From contig NZ_VKDE01000006.1 of NCBI RefSeq assembly GCF_007097485.1, positions 82,647 through 146,646 on the forward strand: a stretch of 64,000 bases of DNA, in the 5' to 3' direction. Below, piece by piece: positions 45,110 through 52,971 of this stretch. The stretch's first letter is position 1. The number at the start of each line of letters is the position of its first letter. A program made the translations under genes and the position numbers. Under the pieces are notes generated by a model. That model saw only the letters and a list, made by a program, of their open reading frames with translations, was not told the DNA's origin and ran no database searches. The DNA is from Carboxylicivirga sp. M1479. Its GTDB lineage: Bacteria > Bacteroidota > Bacteroidia > Bacteroidales > Marinilabiliaceae.

Positions 45110-46120
45110 TTAATAATAGTTATGTGCACCTGTAGTGCTCACTGCTGTGACTAAAATAGGTCCATCGCCCCATTTAAGTTTGCGTTTTTTCGATTTCCCA
45201 AAGGCCACCATGTAAGCATGTTGTGATTCACACAAAAACGACAACTCTTCTTTTGGGTTAACAAACTTAATTTTGATTTTCCCTTCAGTCGTATTGATAT
45301 TCGATGATTCGGTTAGTTTAACACGCGCACCAATAACCGATCCCTTTGTTGAAACTAATTGCAAGCTTCCTTCATAATCAAATAAGTTAAGTGTTCCAGA
45401 GGCCGATAATGTTCCTAGACTTCCTTTTGCTTCCGACAACTTCATAGCACCTGACTTAGTCTTCAGGTAGATATCACCATTAATACCCTTGATGGTTTGA
45501 CTACCATCGGTTGATTCTGTTTTTAGTGAACCATCAATGTTTTCAACCAACATATTACCTCCACTGGTATATAAAGATAAAGCCCCTTTAATATTTCGAG
45601 CCACTTGTTCACCTCCCTTACTTGTCAAACTCACCTGACCTGTAATATTATTGACTTTGATTGAAGCAGATTTCGCTTTCAAAGTTACATCTCCCTGAAT
45701 ATCGGAAGCAACAATTTTACCTGATTTTGACTGGGCCAATACCGTGTTACCTGCCAAGCCATTTAAAGTTATATAGCCCGATGTAGTTTGGATGTTTACT
45801 TTAACACCTTTAGGCACTGTTACAGTCACAGCTCCAGAATGTGAAGTCCACCCCGAATCAGGTTTACTTACCTCAACTTTTAATACGCCTGCTTCGTTAC
45901 TACAATTAATTGCGTAACCATCCAATTCTTTTGCAGCAGACATTTTACCTGTTACTTTAACACTCTGGCCTTGTTGCACATTCACTTTGCAAAATTCGCC
46001 TTTAATGGCTACATCAACAACATTTTCGAATTGCTGGTTTACTTCAGCCACAACAGGCATATCTTGCGCCATTACACCCAATGGCATGGCTAACAAAAGC
46101 CATAAATAGATTTGTTTCAT
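45110..46120 (-). CDS. DUF4097-type secreted beta-helix/adhesin-like protein
   Basis: 336 residues from ATG 46120, which gives a good signal peptide (MKQIYLWLLLAMPLGVMAQ); the frame could start 21 bases earlier. The mature protein is a ladder of short beta-strands with repeated Gly, Ser and Thr turns (TTSGYITLNGLAG, SKSGKIVASDIQG, STDGSQTIKGINGDI, TKSGAMKLSEAKG), the pattern of DUF4097 and GIN-domain proteins. The last 35 residues are basic and end HNYY. Function is unknown; the solenoid suggests a surface or periplasmic binding role. The upstream 108 bases are duplicated at 63.8 kb. Confidence 0.82.
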   Translation of the reverse strand: MKQIYLWLLLAMPLGVMAQDMPVVAEVNQQFENVVDVAIKGEFCKVNVQQGQSVKVTGKMSAAKELDGYAINCSNEAGVLKVEVSKPDSGWTSHSGAVTVTVPKGVKVNIQTTSGYITLNGLAGNTVLAQSKSGKIVASDIQGDVTLKAKSASIKVNNITGQVSLTSKGGEQVARNIKGALSLYTSGGNMLVENIDGSLKTESTDGSQTIKGINGDIYLKTKSGAMKLSEAKGSLGTLSASGTLNLFDYEGSLQLVSTKGSVIGARVKLTESSNINTTEGKIKIKFVNPKEELSFLCESQHAYMVAFGKSKKRKLKWGDGPILVTAVSTTGAHNYY

Positions 46121-46220
46121 ATGATTATAATTTGTTTTCATTTGCCATATGGAACTCTCAAGTAAATTTAATCATCCTCTTGCGTGAAACTTTGGATAAT
46201 AAATTAACATGGTCGTTTCA
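46113..46220 (-). repeat. Leader duplication, copy 1
   Basis: About 108 bases covering the 5' flank and first codons of the DUF4097-type gene recur in inverted orientation at 63773-63881. The 49 bases nearest the gene differ at only one or two positions; the rest aligns with several mismatches and one indel. Confidence 0.8.
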
Positions 46221-46510
46221 TTTTTAAAAATTAGTATCAAAATTCAAGTATCAAGACCCAAGACTGATTTACAGAACATATACAAAAGTTCTTTAATCAT
46301 AGCCCTGCGTGTTTAGAGCTTAATCATGATGATTTCAACATCCTTTATTTAGATTATCTCCTGTTGGTACGATCAATGCTTTCAAAAGTTTCTTATGATC
46401 ACAAAAAACTGAGTTTAGTTATAAATAATGAATATTTGAACCCACTTTGAAGTATTGGCACAGGTATATATATTTTTCATCTTACAAAGCAGCAAATAAG
46501 GAAAAATGAA

Positions 46511-46597
46511 CACAGAGACGCCGAGACACGGAGTATTTTATGAAAAATAAAATCACAACACACACTACTTTTCTCCGTGCCTCTGCGTTTTTTTTTA
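46511..46597 (+). repeat. Inverted repeat with T-run
   Basis: CGCCGAGACACGGAG (46519-46533) pairs with CTCCGTGCCTCTGCG (46573-46587), 13 of 15 positions, followed by ten T. It looks like a plus-strand terminator, but there is no plus-strand gene before it; CACAGAG...CACGGAG is a common dispersed motif in Bacteroidota. Confidence 0.5.
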
Positions 46598-46618
46598 ATT
46601 TAGAGAGTTCTAATTCAT

Positions 46619-46657
46619 AAAAAAAGCCTGATAAATCACGAGGACTTATCAGGCTTT
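46619..46657 (-). terminator. gcvP terminator
   Basis: AAAGCCTGATAA / TTATCAGGCTTT stem, 12 bp, with an 11-base loop; on the minus strand it is followed by a T-run. Confidence 0.88.
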
Positions 46658-46684
46658 AAATTCAATATTATAATGAGACTACTA

Positions 46685-49555
46685 TTAGTCCTCCATATAA
46701 CTTTCAATTGGCTCACATGAGCAAACTAAATTTCTGTCTCCGTAGGCATCATCAACACGCGCTACATCAATCCAAAACTTGTTTTCACGGATATACTCCA
46801 ATGGATAAGCTGCTTTTTCGCGACCATAAGAGTGATTCCACTCATCAGATACTACTTTGTAAGCTGGGTGAGGAGCATTTTTCAATACGTTATCCTCCTT
46901 ATCAGCTGTACCATTCTCCACCTCTTTTATCTCGGCATAAATGGATTTCATGGCAGAAATAAAGCGATCCAGCTCCTGAAGAGATTCACTCTCTGTAGGC
47001 TCTACCATTAAAGTACCATGAACCGGGAAGGATAAAGTAGGCGCGTGGAAACCATAATCCATCAAACGCTTGGCGATATCAGTTTCGGTAATGCCTGAGT
47101 CGGCTTTAAAGTGACGACACTCTAAAATCATCTCATGAGCAACACGTCCGTTTTTACCAGTATATAAAATGCCATAACCCTCTTTCAAATGAGAAGCCAT
47201 GTAGTTGGCATTTAAAATGGCCATTTTAGTCGATTGCGTTAAACCTTCGCCACCCAACATTTTAATATAACCATAAGTAATAGGCAATACACTGGCACTT
47301 CCCCAAGGAGCAGCAGCAACAGCCGAAATACCAGTACGTCCGTTATCTATAACAGAGTGCTGAGGCAAGAACTCAACCAGGTGCTTAGCCACACCAATTG
47401 GACCAACACCAGGACCACCACCACCGTGAGGGATGGCAAATGTTTTGTGTAGGTTCAGGTGACAAACATCGGCTCCAATGTGTCCCGGGCTTGTTAAACC
47501 AACCTGAGCATTCATATTGGCACCATCCATGTATACCTGGCCACCATTATCATGTATAATTTGACAAACCTCAATAATAGACTCTTCAAATACACCATGT
47601 GTAGATGGGTAAGTCACCATTAGGTTCGACAAGTTCTCTTTGTGTTCTTCAGCTTTGGCACGTAAGTCTTCTACGTCGATATTACCATTATCGTCACACT
47701 TAACAACAACCACTTTCATACCAGCCATTACAGCACTGGCAGGGTTAGTTCCGTGCGCCGATGCAGGAATAATGGACACATTACGATGCCCTTCGCCACG
47801 ATTTTCGTGATAAGCCTGAATTACCAATAGGCCAGCATACTCACCAGCTGCACCTGAGTTAGGTTGCAAGCTAACATCAGCAAAACCAGTAATTTCAGAT
47901 AAATCACCACGTAACTCATCCATCATCATGTGGTATCCCAATGCTTGATTAGTTGGGATGAAAGGGTGCAATCCGTTAAACTCAATCCAGCTTAATGGGA
48001 ACATTTCTGTAGAAGCATTCAATTTCATGGTACAAGAACCCAATGAAATCATAGAGTGAGTTAATGAGATATCTCTTCTCTCAAGCTTCTTAATATAGCG
48101 AGTCATCTCTGCCTCAGAACGGTATTTAGTAAATACATCCTGGGTTAAAAATGAGCTTGTTCGTAATAATTCTGGTGCTACTGATACTTCATCGCTGAAG
48201 TTACCAATGACAGGAATATCTTTTCCTGCTGCTTTGGCAAATACTTCAATTATCCAGTTAACATCAAATAGGTTGGTTGTTTCATCAATACTGATACCAA
48301 CTTGACCATTTTCAAAATAACGGAAGTTCATTTCCAAGTCAAGACTGAAACGCTCGATATCTTCCAACTTCACACCTTCAGGTAATTCAAAGCGGATGGT
48401 ATCAAAGAATTGAGCATTCATCTGCTTGTAACCTAATTTCTGAACTTCTCTAGCAATTTGAGAAGCTGCCGTATGGATGCGTTCTGAGATACGCTTGATG
48501 CCTTCTTCGCCATGATAAACAGCATAGAAACCAGCCATAGTAGCCAATAAAGCCTGCGCAGTACAGATATTAGAAGTTGCACGCTCGCGCTTAATGTGCT
48601 GCTCTCGTGTTTGTAAAGCCATGCGTAAAGCACGTTTACCATTCACATCTTTTGTAACACCAATAATACGGCCTGGCAACTGGCGCTTTAACTCCTCTTT
48701 TGTGGCGAAAAACGCTGCATGAGGACCACCATAGCCCATAGGAACACCAAAGCGTTGTGTAGTACCAAATACCACATCGGCACCCCACTCACCCGGAGGT
48801 GTTAATAATGCTAATGCCATAAGGTCGGCTGCTACTGCAATACGACAACCATTGGCATGTACTTTTTCAGTTAGCTCTTTGTATGATTCGATGGTACCGT
48901 TTGAGTTAGGGTACTGAACCATAACACCAAACACCTTATCGTTACATTCAAAGGCATGAATATCGCCAAACTCAAGCTCAATGCCCATTGGTTTAGCACG
49001 TGTGATTAATACCTCTTTGGTTTGAGGCCACATGTTTTCATCGGCAAATAAAACGTTAACACCTGCTTTGGCCTGCTTGCGGCTGCGGGCGTTAAACAAC
49101 ATAATCATCGCTTCAGCTGCAGCAGTTGCCTCATCTAACAAGGAGGCGTTGGCTAATTCCATACCTGTTAACTCAGTAACAACGGTTTGGAAGTTAAGCA
49201 ATGCTTCTAAACGACCTTGAGAAATTTCGGCTTGATAAGGCGTATAAGAAGTATACCAAACTGGGTTTTCAAGAACATTACGTGTAATTACTGCCGGTGT
49301 AATAACATCGTAGTATCCCATACCTATGTAGGTATTGTATACTTTGTTTTGCTGGGCTATATCATGTATTTTTCTGAAATATTGACGCTCAGTTAAGCCT
49401 TTGCCAATGTTTAATGGCTTGTCAAGACGAATAGACGAAGGCACTGTTTGTTCAATTAGCTCATCCAATGAAGAAGCTCCAACTTGCTTTAGCATAGTGT
49501 CTATCTCATGATCCCTAGGACCAATATGTCGAGAGACAAACTTATCTGTTCCCAT
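46685..49555 (-). CDS. gcvP: Glycine dehydrogenase (decarboxylating), P-protein
   Basis: PLP enzyme of the glycine cleavage system, decarboxylating glycine and passing the aminomethyl group to the H-protein. At 956 residues it is the fused (alpha-beta) form. Motifs: N-terminal [13 protein letters not shown], and the PLP-binding Lys704 in [17 protein letters not shown]. The C-terminus is typical ([15 protein letters not shown]). The gcvH and gcvT genes are not in the window. It is monocistronic, with its own terminator. Confidence 0.97.
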   Translation of the reverse strand: MGTDKFVSRHIGPRDHEIDTMLKQVGASSLDELIEQTVPSSIRLDKPLNIGKGLTERQYFRKIHDIAQQNKVYNTYIGMGYYDVITPAVITRNVLENPVWYTSYTPYQAEISQGRLEALLNFQTVVTELTGMELANASLLDEATAAAEAMIMLFNARSRKQAKAGVNVLFADENMWPQTKEVLITRAKPMGIELEFGDIHAFECNDKVFGVMVQYPNSNGTIESYKELTEKVHANGCRIAVAADLMALALLTPPGEWGADVVFGTTQRFGVPMGYGGPHAAFFATKEELKRQLPGRIIGVTKDVNGKRALRMALQTREQHIKRERATSNICTAQALLATMAGFYAVYHGEEGIKRISERIHTAASQIAREVQKLGYKQMNAQFFDTIRFELPEGVKLEDIERFSLDLEMNFRYFENGQVGISIDETTNLFDVNWIIEVFAKAAGKDIPVIGNFSDEVSVAPELLRTSSFLTQDVFTKYRSEAEMTRYIKKLERRDISLTHSMISLGSCTMKLNASTEMFPLSWIEFNGLHPFIPTNQALGYHMMMDELRGDLSEITGFADVSLQPNSGAAGEYAGLLVIQAYHENRGEGHRNVSIIPASAHGTNPASAVMAGMKVVVVKCDDNGNIDVEDLRAKAEEHKENLSNLMVTYPSTHGVFEESIIEVCQIIHDNGGQVYMDGANMNAQVGLTSPGHIGADVCHLNLHKTFAIPHGGGGPGVGPIGVAKHLVEFLPQHSVIDNGRTGISAVAAAPWGSASVLPITYGYIKMLGGEGLTQSTKMAILNANYMASHLKEGYGILYTGKNGRVAHEMILECRHFKADSGITETDIAKRLMDYGFHAPTLSFPVHGTLMVEPTESESLQELDRFISAMKSIYAEIKEVENGTADKEDNVLKNAPHPAYKVVSDEWNHSYGREKAAYPLEYIRENKFWIDVARVDDAYGDRNLVCSCEPIESYMED

Positions 49556-49765
49556 ATGCTTTATTATTATGTTATTGATTTACTATTATTGCTTATTTTA
49601 AACTTCAAATTGAAGAATAAAAACTGAAAAAGACAATGACATTTGCTTGGTTATTAGAAAACAATTGTCAATCAAAAAGTTGACATATCCTATAATTTTC
49701 AATTACCAAGTTGGCTCTAAGCCTTATATTTAGCTTTATCAGCATTCATTGGCACTAATACAAGC

Positions 49766-50407
49766 TTAAGACAAAAATGGATTATTTTTTCGTTCATGAC
49801 CGATGGTAGAAGATGGTCCGTGCCCAGGATAAACAGCAACCTCATCATCCAATACCAATAGTTTGGTTTTAATATTACTAACCAAAGTATCAAAGTCACC
49901 ACCTGGTAAATCGGCACGCCCAATACTTTCGCGAAACAATACATCACCCACAATGGCAAACTTCTCAGCTTCGTTATAAAACACAATACCACCTGGCGAG
50001 TGCCCTGGTACATGAATCACGCTTAGCTCCGATTGGCCAAATTTCACTACATCACCTTCGCTTAGGTAATTACCTATTGCCGGTGGATTAGAATCGAGCT
50101 GCATACCAAAGCTGGCTGCATATTCTACCGTTTGCTCACCCCAAAACTCATCGTCTTTATGGGCCTCTAATTTCAATTGGTATTTATCGGCTATGAATTT
50201 ACTTCCGAAAACATGATCGAGGTGCATGTGTGTTTGCAGAAGACGAACAGGCGTATACCCTTTGTCACTAATGAACTTAGCAACAGACTCTCTTTCCTCT
50301 GGCGATAAACACCCCGGGTCAATAATTACACACTCTTTGGTTTCATCAGACAAGATATATGTATTCTCTTGCCACTGATTGATTGGAATAATATCAATTT
50401 GAATCAT
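49766..50407 (-). CDS. Metallo-beta-lactamase-fold hydrolase (glyoxalase II-like)
   Basis: A 213-residue MBL-fold hydrolase. The metal motif THMHLDHVFG (HxHxDH) is at about 58-67, followed by HVPGHSPGGIVF, GDVLFRESIGRADLPGGD and VYPGHGPSSTIGHE, which supply the other His and Asp ligands. The pattern is that of small glyoxalase II-like or persulfide dioxygenase-like thioesterases. The substrate is not known. The 3' end lies close to gcvP; the four-helix-bundle gene lies upstream. Confidence 0.9.
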   Translation of the reverse strand: MIQIDIIPINQWQENTYILSDETKECVIIDPGCLSPEERESVAKFISDKGYTPVRLLQTHMHLDHVFGSKFIADKYQLKLEAHKDDEFWGEQTVEYAASFGMQLDSNPPAIGNYLSEGDVVKFGQSELSVIHVPGHSPGGIVFYNEAEKFAIVGDVLFRESIGRADLPGGDFDTLVSNIKTKLLVLDDEVAVYPGHGPSSTIGHERKNNPFLS

Positions 50408-50408
50408 T

Positions 50409-50513
50409 TGATTTATGATTTATGATGTTGGATATATGATGTATGATGTTGGATATATGATGTATGATTTTATGATGTTGGATATATGATGTTGGATGAG
50501 TGATGTTGGATTC
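50409..50513. repeat. Tandem repeats of TATGATGTTGGATA
   Basis: At least four copies of a 14-20 base unit with the core GATGTTGGATATATGATG. They lie directly between the MBL gene start and the four-helix-bundle gene end. Confidence 0.75.
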
Positions 50514-50547
50514 TTGATACATGACTTGCTTCATCTTAAATTAAAAC

Positions 50548-50901
50548 CTATTTCTTTAACATCAGTGTTTTTCGCGTTGTTATAAATATGGACGCCAGTT
50601 CATGAGCTTCCTCCAATAGTTCTTTTAAAGAGGAGTGATTTATTAATTGTTTTTCACTTATTAATTCCATCCAAAACTCAGACTCATCAGCTTCCTCGAT
50701 TACAATACTTAATTTAGCAACAAATGCAGCTTTGGATTGGGCTAAGCAAGCTGCACGATAATTGGCTGCCACTGACGTTGATGACCTTACCAATTGCCCT
50801 GCAATGTGCTTACCAAGGTAAGTTCCGGGCAACATTTCTGTTAGTTGTATTATATTGACTGCAAAACGTTTGGTTCTATTTTTCAGCTCTTGCTTATCCA
50901 T
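50548..50901 (-). CDS. Four-helix-bundle protein (23S rRNA intervening-sequence protein family)
   Basis: A 117-residue all-helical protein starting MDKQELKNRTKRFAVNIIQL. The sequence GQLVRSSTSVAANYRAACLAQSKAAFV (given in full only as GQLVRSSTSVAANYRAA and then CLAQSKAAF) and EADESEFWMELI are the signature of the S23/IVP family. The family is common in Bacteroidota; its exact function is unclear. Simple repeats lie immediately downstream, as they often do around such genes. Confidence 0.9.
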   Translation of the reverse strand: MDKQELKNRTKRFAVNIIQLTEMLPGTYLGKHIAGQLVRSSTSVAANYRAACLAQSKAAFVAKLSIVIEEADESEFWMELISEKQLINHSSLKELLEEAHELASIFITTRKTLMLKK

Positions 50902-51032
50902 TAATCAATTGCTTAAATGAATTGTAATCGATCCATGTAAATATAAAGCTATTTAAACCATTCATATTATGATATTTATCACAAACTTCACATTACTCAC
51001 ATCATCATTCCTCCATCACACATCTGATATCT

Positions 51033-51683
51033 CTATCGCCCAACTACTCCATTTAACATGGGAACAAAAGCACAAGCCTCTATTTCCTCCTGCTCAAAAT
51101 CATCTTCTGCCAAGCGCACAATGCGCGTTAACACTTGTCGTTTATCACCCAATGGAATAACCATAATGCCACCAATTTTCAGTTGCACTAATAGGTCGCG
51201 AGGTATAACAGGTGCTCCGGCTGTCACAATTATTTTGTCGAAAGGAGCATGAGCCGGTAAACCTTCGTATCCATCACCTAAAAAAAAGCGCCCCTGGTAA
51301 CCTAAGCTCCTCAACAAACGTGTAGAGCGCTGATAAAGTTCAGATTGCCGTTCAATTGAAAATAGTTTAATGCCCATTTCGAGCAAAACAGCGGCCTGAT
51401 AACCCGATCCGGTTCCAACTTCCAATATCTTATCATCTGGCTTAAGCTCTAATAACTGGGATTGCAAAGCAACGGTATATGGCTGAGAAATTGTTTGTCC
51501 CGCACCAATTGGAAAGGCCTTATCCTGGTAGGCAAAACTGATAAAACTGCTTTCGAGGAACAGATGACGTGGCACATTGCCAATTGCTTGTAATACTGCT
51601 TTATCAACTATCCGTTTTTTCATCAACTCCTGCACTAAGCGCTTTCGAAGGCCTTTGTGACGATAAGAATCTGTTCGCTCCAT
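51033..51683 (-). CDS. pcm: Protein-L-isoaspartate O-methyltransferase
   Basis: Repairs damaged isoaspartyl residues in proteins using SAM. The 216-residue protein has VGTGSGYQAAVLLEMG (SAM loop), GAGQTISQPYTVALQ, GDGYEGLPAHAPFDKIIVTAGA and the terminal VIPLGDKRQ region. TATTTTTG (51695-51688) lies just before the start, so a very short leader is possible. Confidence 0.94.
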   Translation of the reverse strand: MERTDSYRHKGLRKRLVQELMKKRIVDKAVLQAIGNVPRHLFLESSFISFAYQDKAFPIGAGQTISQPYTVALQSQLLELKPDDKILEVGTGSGYQAAVLLEMGIKLFSIERQSELYQRSTRLLRSLGYQGRFFLGDGYEGLPAHAPFDKIIVTAGAPVIPRDLLVQLKIGGIMVIPLGDKRQVLTRIVRLAEDDFEQEEIEACAFVPMLNGVVGR

Positions 51684-52207
51684 GCCGCAAAAATAATGTT
51701 TTATTCCAATTTGGTGCTTACTTTTTAGATTGGCTACCTATGCTATTCTAAATAGTTTTATCAATTGGGCTATCCGCCCAAAACCGGACTTCATTCTGAA
51801 ACATTTAAGAATACTCAAACATCAAGAGCTAGCAAAGGATAAGGCCCAATGTATTAGAACCTGACACAGCAAAGTATTCTAATCCCTTGGTATAAAGTAT
51901 TAGAATACTATACTCCATGGTATTAGAATCCCTTAAACCCTGAAGTTAGAATACTTTGCGCTTAGCTCTAGTAATGCAAGGGCGATCTGACCATAGTAAT
52001 ACCTCTACGGTGGCTACCATTAGCTAGTGCTATTGATGTACCATTACAATGCTACTGTGCATGAATAAGACCAAGAGCAATCAATAAAATCATTTTTTAC
52101 TGCCTGTTTATGAAACATCTATGGCTGATATCAGTAAAATATTGTGGGGTGATATAATAATAAATGACTGTGTTCGTTTAAATGTTAAAAGATGTTGAAG
52201 AAGGGAT
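51684..52207. other. Intergenic region with a tandem array
   Basis: About 520 bases without a gene. It contains the 23-bp-period array listed separately; I saw no clear promoter for the sugar transferase gene. Confidence 0.55.
51852..51967 (+). repeat. Degenerate tandem array with 23-bp period
   Basis: Units at 51852, 51875, 51898, 51921 and 51945: the first three are exactly 23 bases long. The seed is TATTAGAAT (variants TATTCTAAT, TATTAGAAC, GTTAGAAT). The rest of each unit varies. Confidence 0.6.
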
Positions 52208-52918
52208 ATGTTGAAGAATAGGGAAACAACAATACAACTAACACCTACATATAGTTATACGTACGAGCAATCTATTGAAGGCACTTTTGAGGAAAGAGCT
52301 AGCCAACAGTTAGATCAGGAATTGGCATGGAAAAAAACCACCGCCTTTATTAAACGTACCTGCGATATTGGTATTTCACTTGTGGGAGTGCTAATTACGT
52401 TACCAGTACTGCCGTTAATCGCCTTATTAATCAAGCGAGAATCAAAGGGAGCCGTTTTATTTACTCAAGAACGCATAGGCCTTAACAACAAGCCCTTTAA
52501 CATTATCAAGTTCAGAACAATGTATGTCGATGCTGAGAAAAATGGGCCAGCCCTTTCGTCAGCCATAGACAGTAGAGTAACTCCTTTTGGTCGGTTTTTA
52601 AGGCGGTTTAGAATTGATGAATTTCCGCAATTTATCAACGTTATTAAAGGCGAGATGTCGATAATTGGGCCTCGCCCAGAGAGACAATTTTTCATTGATC
52701 AGTTAATTAAAGATGAACCAGTTATTGCCGAACTGACTAAAGTTAAACCAGGCATCACGTCTTTGGGCCAGGTGCTTTTTGGCTATGCTGAGAATAAAAA
52801 ACAGATGCTACAACGTGCCAAACTTGAACTGTTTTACTTACGCAACTATTCATTAACACTCGACTTTAAAATATTCTTATACACATTAAGAACACTCGTT
52901 AAAGCAGAGGGAAAATAA
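52208..52918 (+). CDS. Undecaprenyl-phosphate sugar phosphotransferase
   Basis: A 236-residue bacterial sugar transferase (WbaP/PglC-like) that loads the first sugar-1-phosphate onto undecaprenyl phosphate for a surface polysaccharide or glycan. One membrane helix (about 52-74) is followed by the catalytic core RESKGAVLFTQERIGLNN, FNIIKFRTMYVDAE, LRRFRIDEFPQFINVIKGEM and IIGPRPER. Only the C-terminal transferase half is present, as in the small PglC type. No other glycan genes lie beside it. Confidence 0.93.
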   Translation: MLKNRETTIQLTPTYSYTYEQSIEGTFEERASQQLDQELAWKKTTAFIKRTCDIGISLVGVLITLPVLPLIALLIKRESKGAVLFTQERIGLNNKPFNIIKFRTMYVDAEKNGPALSSAIDSRVTPFGRFLRRFRIDEFPQFINVIKGEMSIIGPRPERQFFIDQLIKDEPVIAELTKVKPGITSLGQVLFGYAENKKQMLQRAKLELFYLRNYSLTLDFKIFLYTLRTLVKAEGK

Positions 52919-52950
52919 AAAGGCCTTAAGCTATAATTACCTAAGGCCTT
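52914..52950 (-). terminator. Terminator of the alpha-amylase gene
   Basis: AAGGCCTTA / TAAGGCCTT stem with a 13-base loop; T-rich tail only on the minus strand, so it ends the amylase transcript. Confidence 0.8.
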
Positions 52951-52971
52951 ATCGTTGTATTCAAATTATAT

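Larger units (their letters stand above)
46142..46684. other. Intergenic region between DUF4097-type gene and gcvP
   Basis: No gene seen. It contains the duplicated leader, an inverted repeat with a T-run and the gcvP terminator, all listed separately. Confidence 0.6.

Noticed and set aside
51852..51967. Possible CRISPR array
   Set aside because: The repeat part is too short and variable, with no cas genes.
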